Positions 51,280-52,759 of a stretch of DNA of 52,759 nucleotides are shown piece by piece. Each line of letters starts with the position of its first letter. Positions within the stretch are counted from its first letter, which is position 1. The position numbers were made by a program, and so were the translations under genes. The stretch is from positions 1 to 52,759 of the forward strand of contig CAIMUS010000288.1 of NCBI GenBank assembly GCA_903844665.1, given 5' to 3'. Below the pieces are notes generated by a model that saw nothing but the letters and a program-made list of their open reading frames with translations, did no database searches and was not told where the DNA came from. The DNA is from an uncultured Pseudomonadota bacterium. GTDB lineage: Bacteria; Pseudomonadota; Gammaproteobacteria; Competibacterales; Competibacteraceae.

Positions 51280-52347
51280 TTACAGTGATTGCAGGAATGC
51301 GACTAAATCTTCCTTCTCGTCATCCGTTAGTCCCATAGCAAAACGCGTGTCGTAGAAGTTGACGACGTCGAGCAGCGTGGCCGCCGAGCCGTTGTGGAAA
51401 TAGGGAGCGCGCGCAGCCAGCGAGTGCAAGCTCGGCGCCTTCATGCGCCCGATGTGCTTCCAAATTCCGCTGATCAATCCTTTGCCCGGGTCGGTCGTTT
51501 TTACGAGTTCGCCGGTCACCTTGTTGCGGAACGTGTAGAGGGGTTCGTCCGGCATGCGGCGCGCTTCGGTCGTGATGCCCAAGTCAACCGGACCGGACTT
51601 CGAGTGGTTACCGCTGTTCGGTGTGTCGTGGCAGGTCGTGCAGGAGCCGACGAATTCCGGGACGCCCAGATCGTCGTTCACGCCCTTCACGCCGATCAAG
51701 TGGATCGGTCGGATGTTGAACAGGTCCTGTCCGCGAGACACCGACCCACGCGCCCCGTCCTTGCCATGCTGTGCGCCCTGAAGCGTCGACCATGCGTCGA
51801 AAACGTTGAACACGTGCGGGTCGAAGACCTTACCCGTCGGATCGCCGTTAGGGAACGGATCGTTGATGCCGATATAGAACGGCTCCGTGACGAGCGGCTC
51901 GGGTCCTCCAGTCGCACCTTTGGCATTCAGCTTCCCGGCGTCCTTGTCCCTGATCTGCGCGGAGAAGAGGCCGACTTCGAAAGTCACGATCTGCTGCTGC
52001 TCCTGCGCCGTGAGATGCAGTGCGGACTGGGCGTGGCCGGTCGTCGCGACGTCGGCTTGGTGCGCCAAGTCCTGGAGGATCGTCAGGCCGGGGAAGGTCT
52101 CGCGGCCGTCGATCATGATCGTCGCCTGGAAGCGCAGATTCGCAATGGGCGGCGGACGGCGGAACAACGAGAGCTCGCTCGCCGACGCAAAGTGATAGGG
52201 ATCGTCGACATCCACGAGGTCGAATTCCGAGACCGCCGGCATCGGAAGGCCAATGCGAATCACGCCGCGATTGAGCAGCATGCTGTAGGCCTCCCTACGC
52301 TTTTCCCGCGTGGAAACGTCGACATTCGGCGAGTTGCTGCCACTCGA
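51280..52347 (-). pseudogene. 5'-truncated MauG/CcpA-type cytochrome c protein
   Basis: From ATG 52281 the frame codes 333 residues of a diheme peroxidase-like protein: LLNRGVIRIGLPMPAVSEFD, FRRPPPIANLRFQATIMIDGRE, heme site CTTCH, and MKAPSLHSLAARAPYFHNG. Conserved family sequence continues upstream of that ATG: SNSPNVDVS and EKRREAYS fit the usual block before LLLNRG. It ends at a TAG (52348-52350). The first heme motif, the signal peptide and roughly 100-130 N-terminal residues are missing. The gene has been cut at the edge of the respiratory island. It lies 12 nt upstream of the cytochrome c/heme b gene. Confidence 0.82.
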
Positions 52348-52388
52348 CTATCAAGTTTTTTTCCCTTGACAGGACCAGAACATGCTGT

Positions 52389-52759
52389 TCATGCCGCCAT
52401 ACAAGCCTCCACCCGATATTTCAATGACGGTGTAGGCTCAAGCCGGCCCACGTCTCTGCCGTTCATATGCTTGGCCGAAGAGGTCAGGGGAAAGAGCTTT
52501 TTCGCTATCGCCACGATTTCATCTAACTTCTCGTGCGGATCCTGGGCGTTGACAATGCCACGAATTACCTCCACCAGCGCCTCCATCCGAGATTTCTGTT
52601 GCAGGCTGCCGACGGTGCAAGCGGGCAGATTGTTTTCCAGGCGGGCTCGTTGTTCCGGGTGAAGGAGGAGGGCGTGGTCCAACAGCAGACTCAGGGTCAG
52701 GCTTCGGCTTGACCCCTCTTCGTCAAACGGCGGGGCGAATCGCCCCCATCCTTCATGTA
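52389..52759 (-). CDS. Partial unknown protein running off the window
   Basis: The minus-strand frame is open from the window edge: RFAPPFDEEGSSRSL, then LLLDHALLLHPEQRARLEN, LPACTVGSLQQKSRMEALVE, and a helical end EKLDEIVAIAKKLFPLTSS. A TTG at 52682 is the first listed start, but the frame stays open upstream, so the true start is probably outside. I know no family. It lies on the far side of the junction that truncates the cytochrome gene and so may belong to another element. Confidence 0.4.
   Translation of the reverse strand, partial: HEGWGRFAPPFDEEGSSRSLTLSLLLDHALLLHPEQRARLENNLPACTVGSLQQKSRMEALVEVIRGIVNAQDPHEKLDEIVAIAKKLFPLTSSAKHMNGRDVGRLEPTPSLKYRVEACMAA

Noticed and set aside
1-52759. 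CRISPR array, rRNA or tRNA genes
   Set aside because: I found no regularly spaced repeats with unique spacers and no recognisable rRNA or tRNA; a covariance search would be needed to exclude a tRNA fully.

Overview
The window looks like a chromosomal stretch of a gammaproteobacterium, inferred from gene content (fatty-acid oxidation genes, FadL, long-type PyrB, AcnA, ArgG, HPF, DksA/TraR) and from many dispersed palindromic repeats. A Competibacter-like lineage is possible, but I cannot prove the genus. The GC-rich housekeeping backbone is broken by at least three blocks of different character.

(1) 0.6-8.2 kb is an AT-richer five-gene run on the + strand. It encodes a full-length class I lysyl-tRNA synthetase-like protein with degenerate catalytic motifs, an amino-acid-type periplasmic binding lipoprotein, a divergent aldehyde dehydrogenase-like protein, a membrane histidine kinase and a REC-GGDEF-EAL response regulator. 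I read it as a candidate undescribed sensory or biosynthetic system with c-di-GMP output.

(2) 8.4-28 kb is mostly backbone: host attachment protein, DMT transporter, HPF, an rtcB remnant, DksA/TraR-like protein, crotonase, menA, an SNase-HhH nuclease, a beta-oxidation block (two thiolases, an 812-residue HAD/ECH fusion with an in-frame duplication, FadL), glutaredoxin, a lipoprotein plus DUF3047 pair, plsY, folB, folK and pyrB.

(3) 27.9-36.7 kb is a defence island lying between a scrambled partial copy of pyrC-argG (27875-28247) and the intact pyrC-argG genes (36681-39047). It holds a two-gene restriction-modification system (PD-ExK nuclease and zinc-ribbon DNA methyltransferase), decayed antitoxin or regulator fragments, and an integrase-less integron cassette array. 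The array has three attC sites and minus-strand cassettes carrying an ApeA-type HEPN anti-phage protein, a VapBC-type toxin-antitoxin and an AT-rich membrane/coiled-coil protein. Next come a strongly structured non-coding segment, a 122-bp bipartite palindrome and a 3'-truncated Rpn-family gene.

(4) 39.3-42.7 kb returns to backbone (DUF6398 protein, acnA).

(5) 43.1-52.35 kb is a minus-strand respiratory island. In transcription order it holds a 5'-truncated MauG/CcpA-type cytochrome, a diheme cytochrome c fused to an ethylbenzene-dehydrogenase-type heme b domain, a Tat-exported type II DMSO-reductase-family molybdoenzyme resembling nitrite oxidoreductase (NxrA), a small unknown protein, an NxrB/NarH-like four-cluster iron-sulfur subunit, a TorD-like chaperone and a short chlorite dismutase. 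The combination suggests (per)chlorate or nitrate/nitrite chemistry; the chlorite dismutase favours an oxychlorine role, but the substrate cannot be settled from sequence. The conserved frame of the first gene stops abruptly at 52347, so the island edge is a rearrangement junction. No rRNA, tRNA or CRISPR array was recognised.
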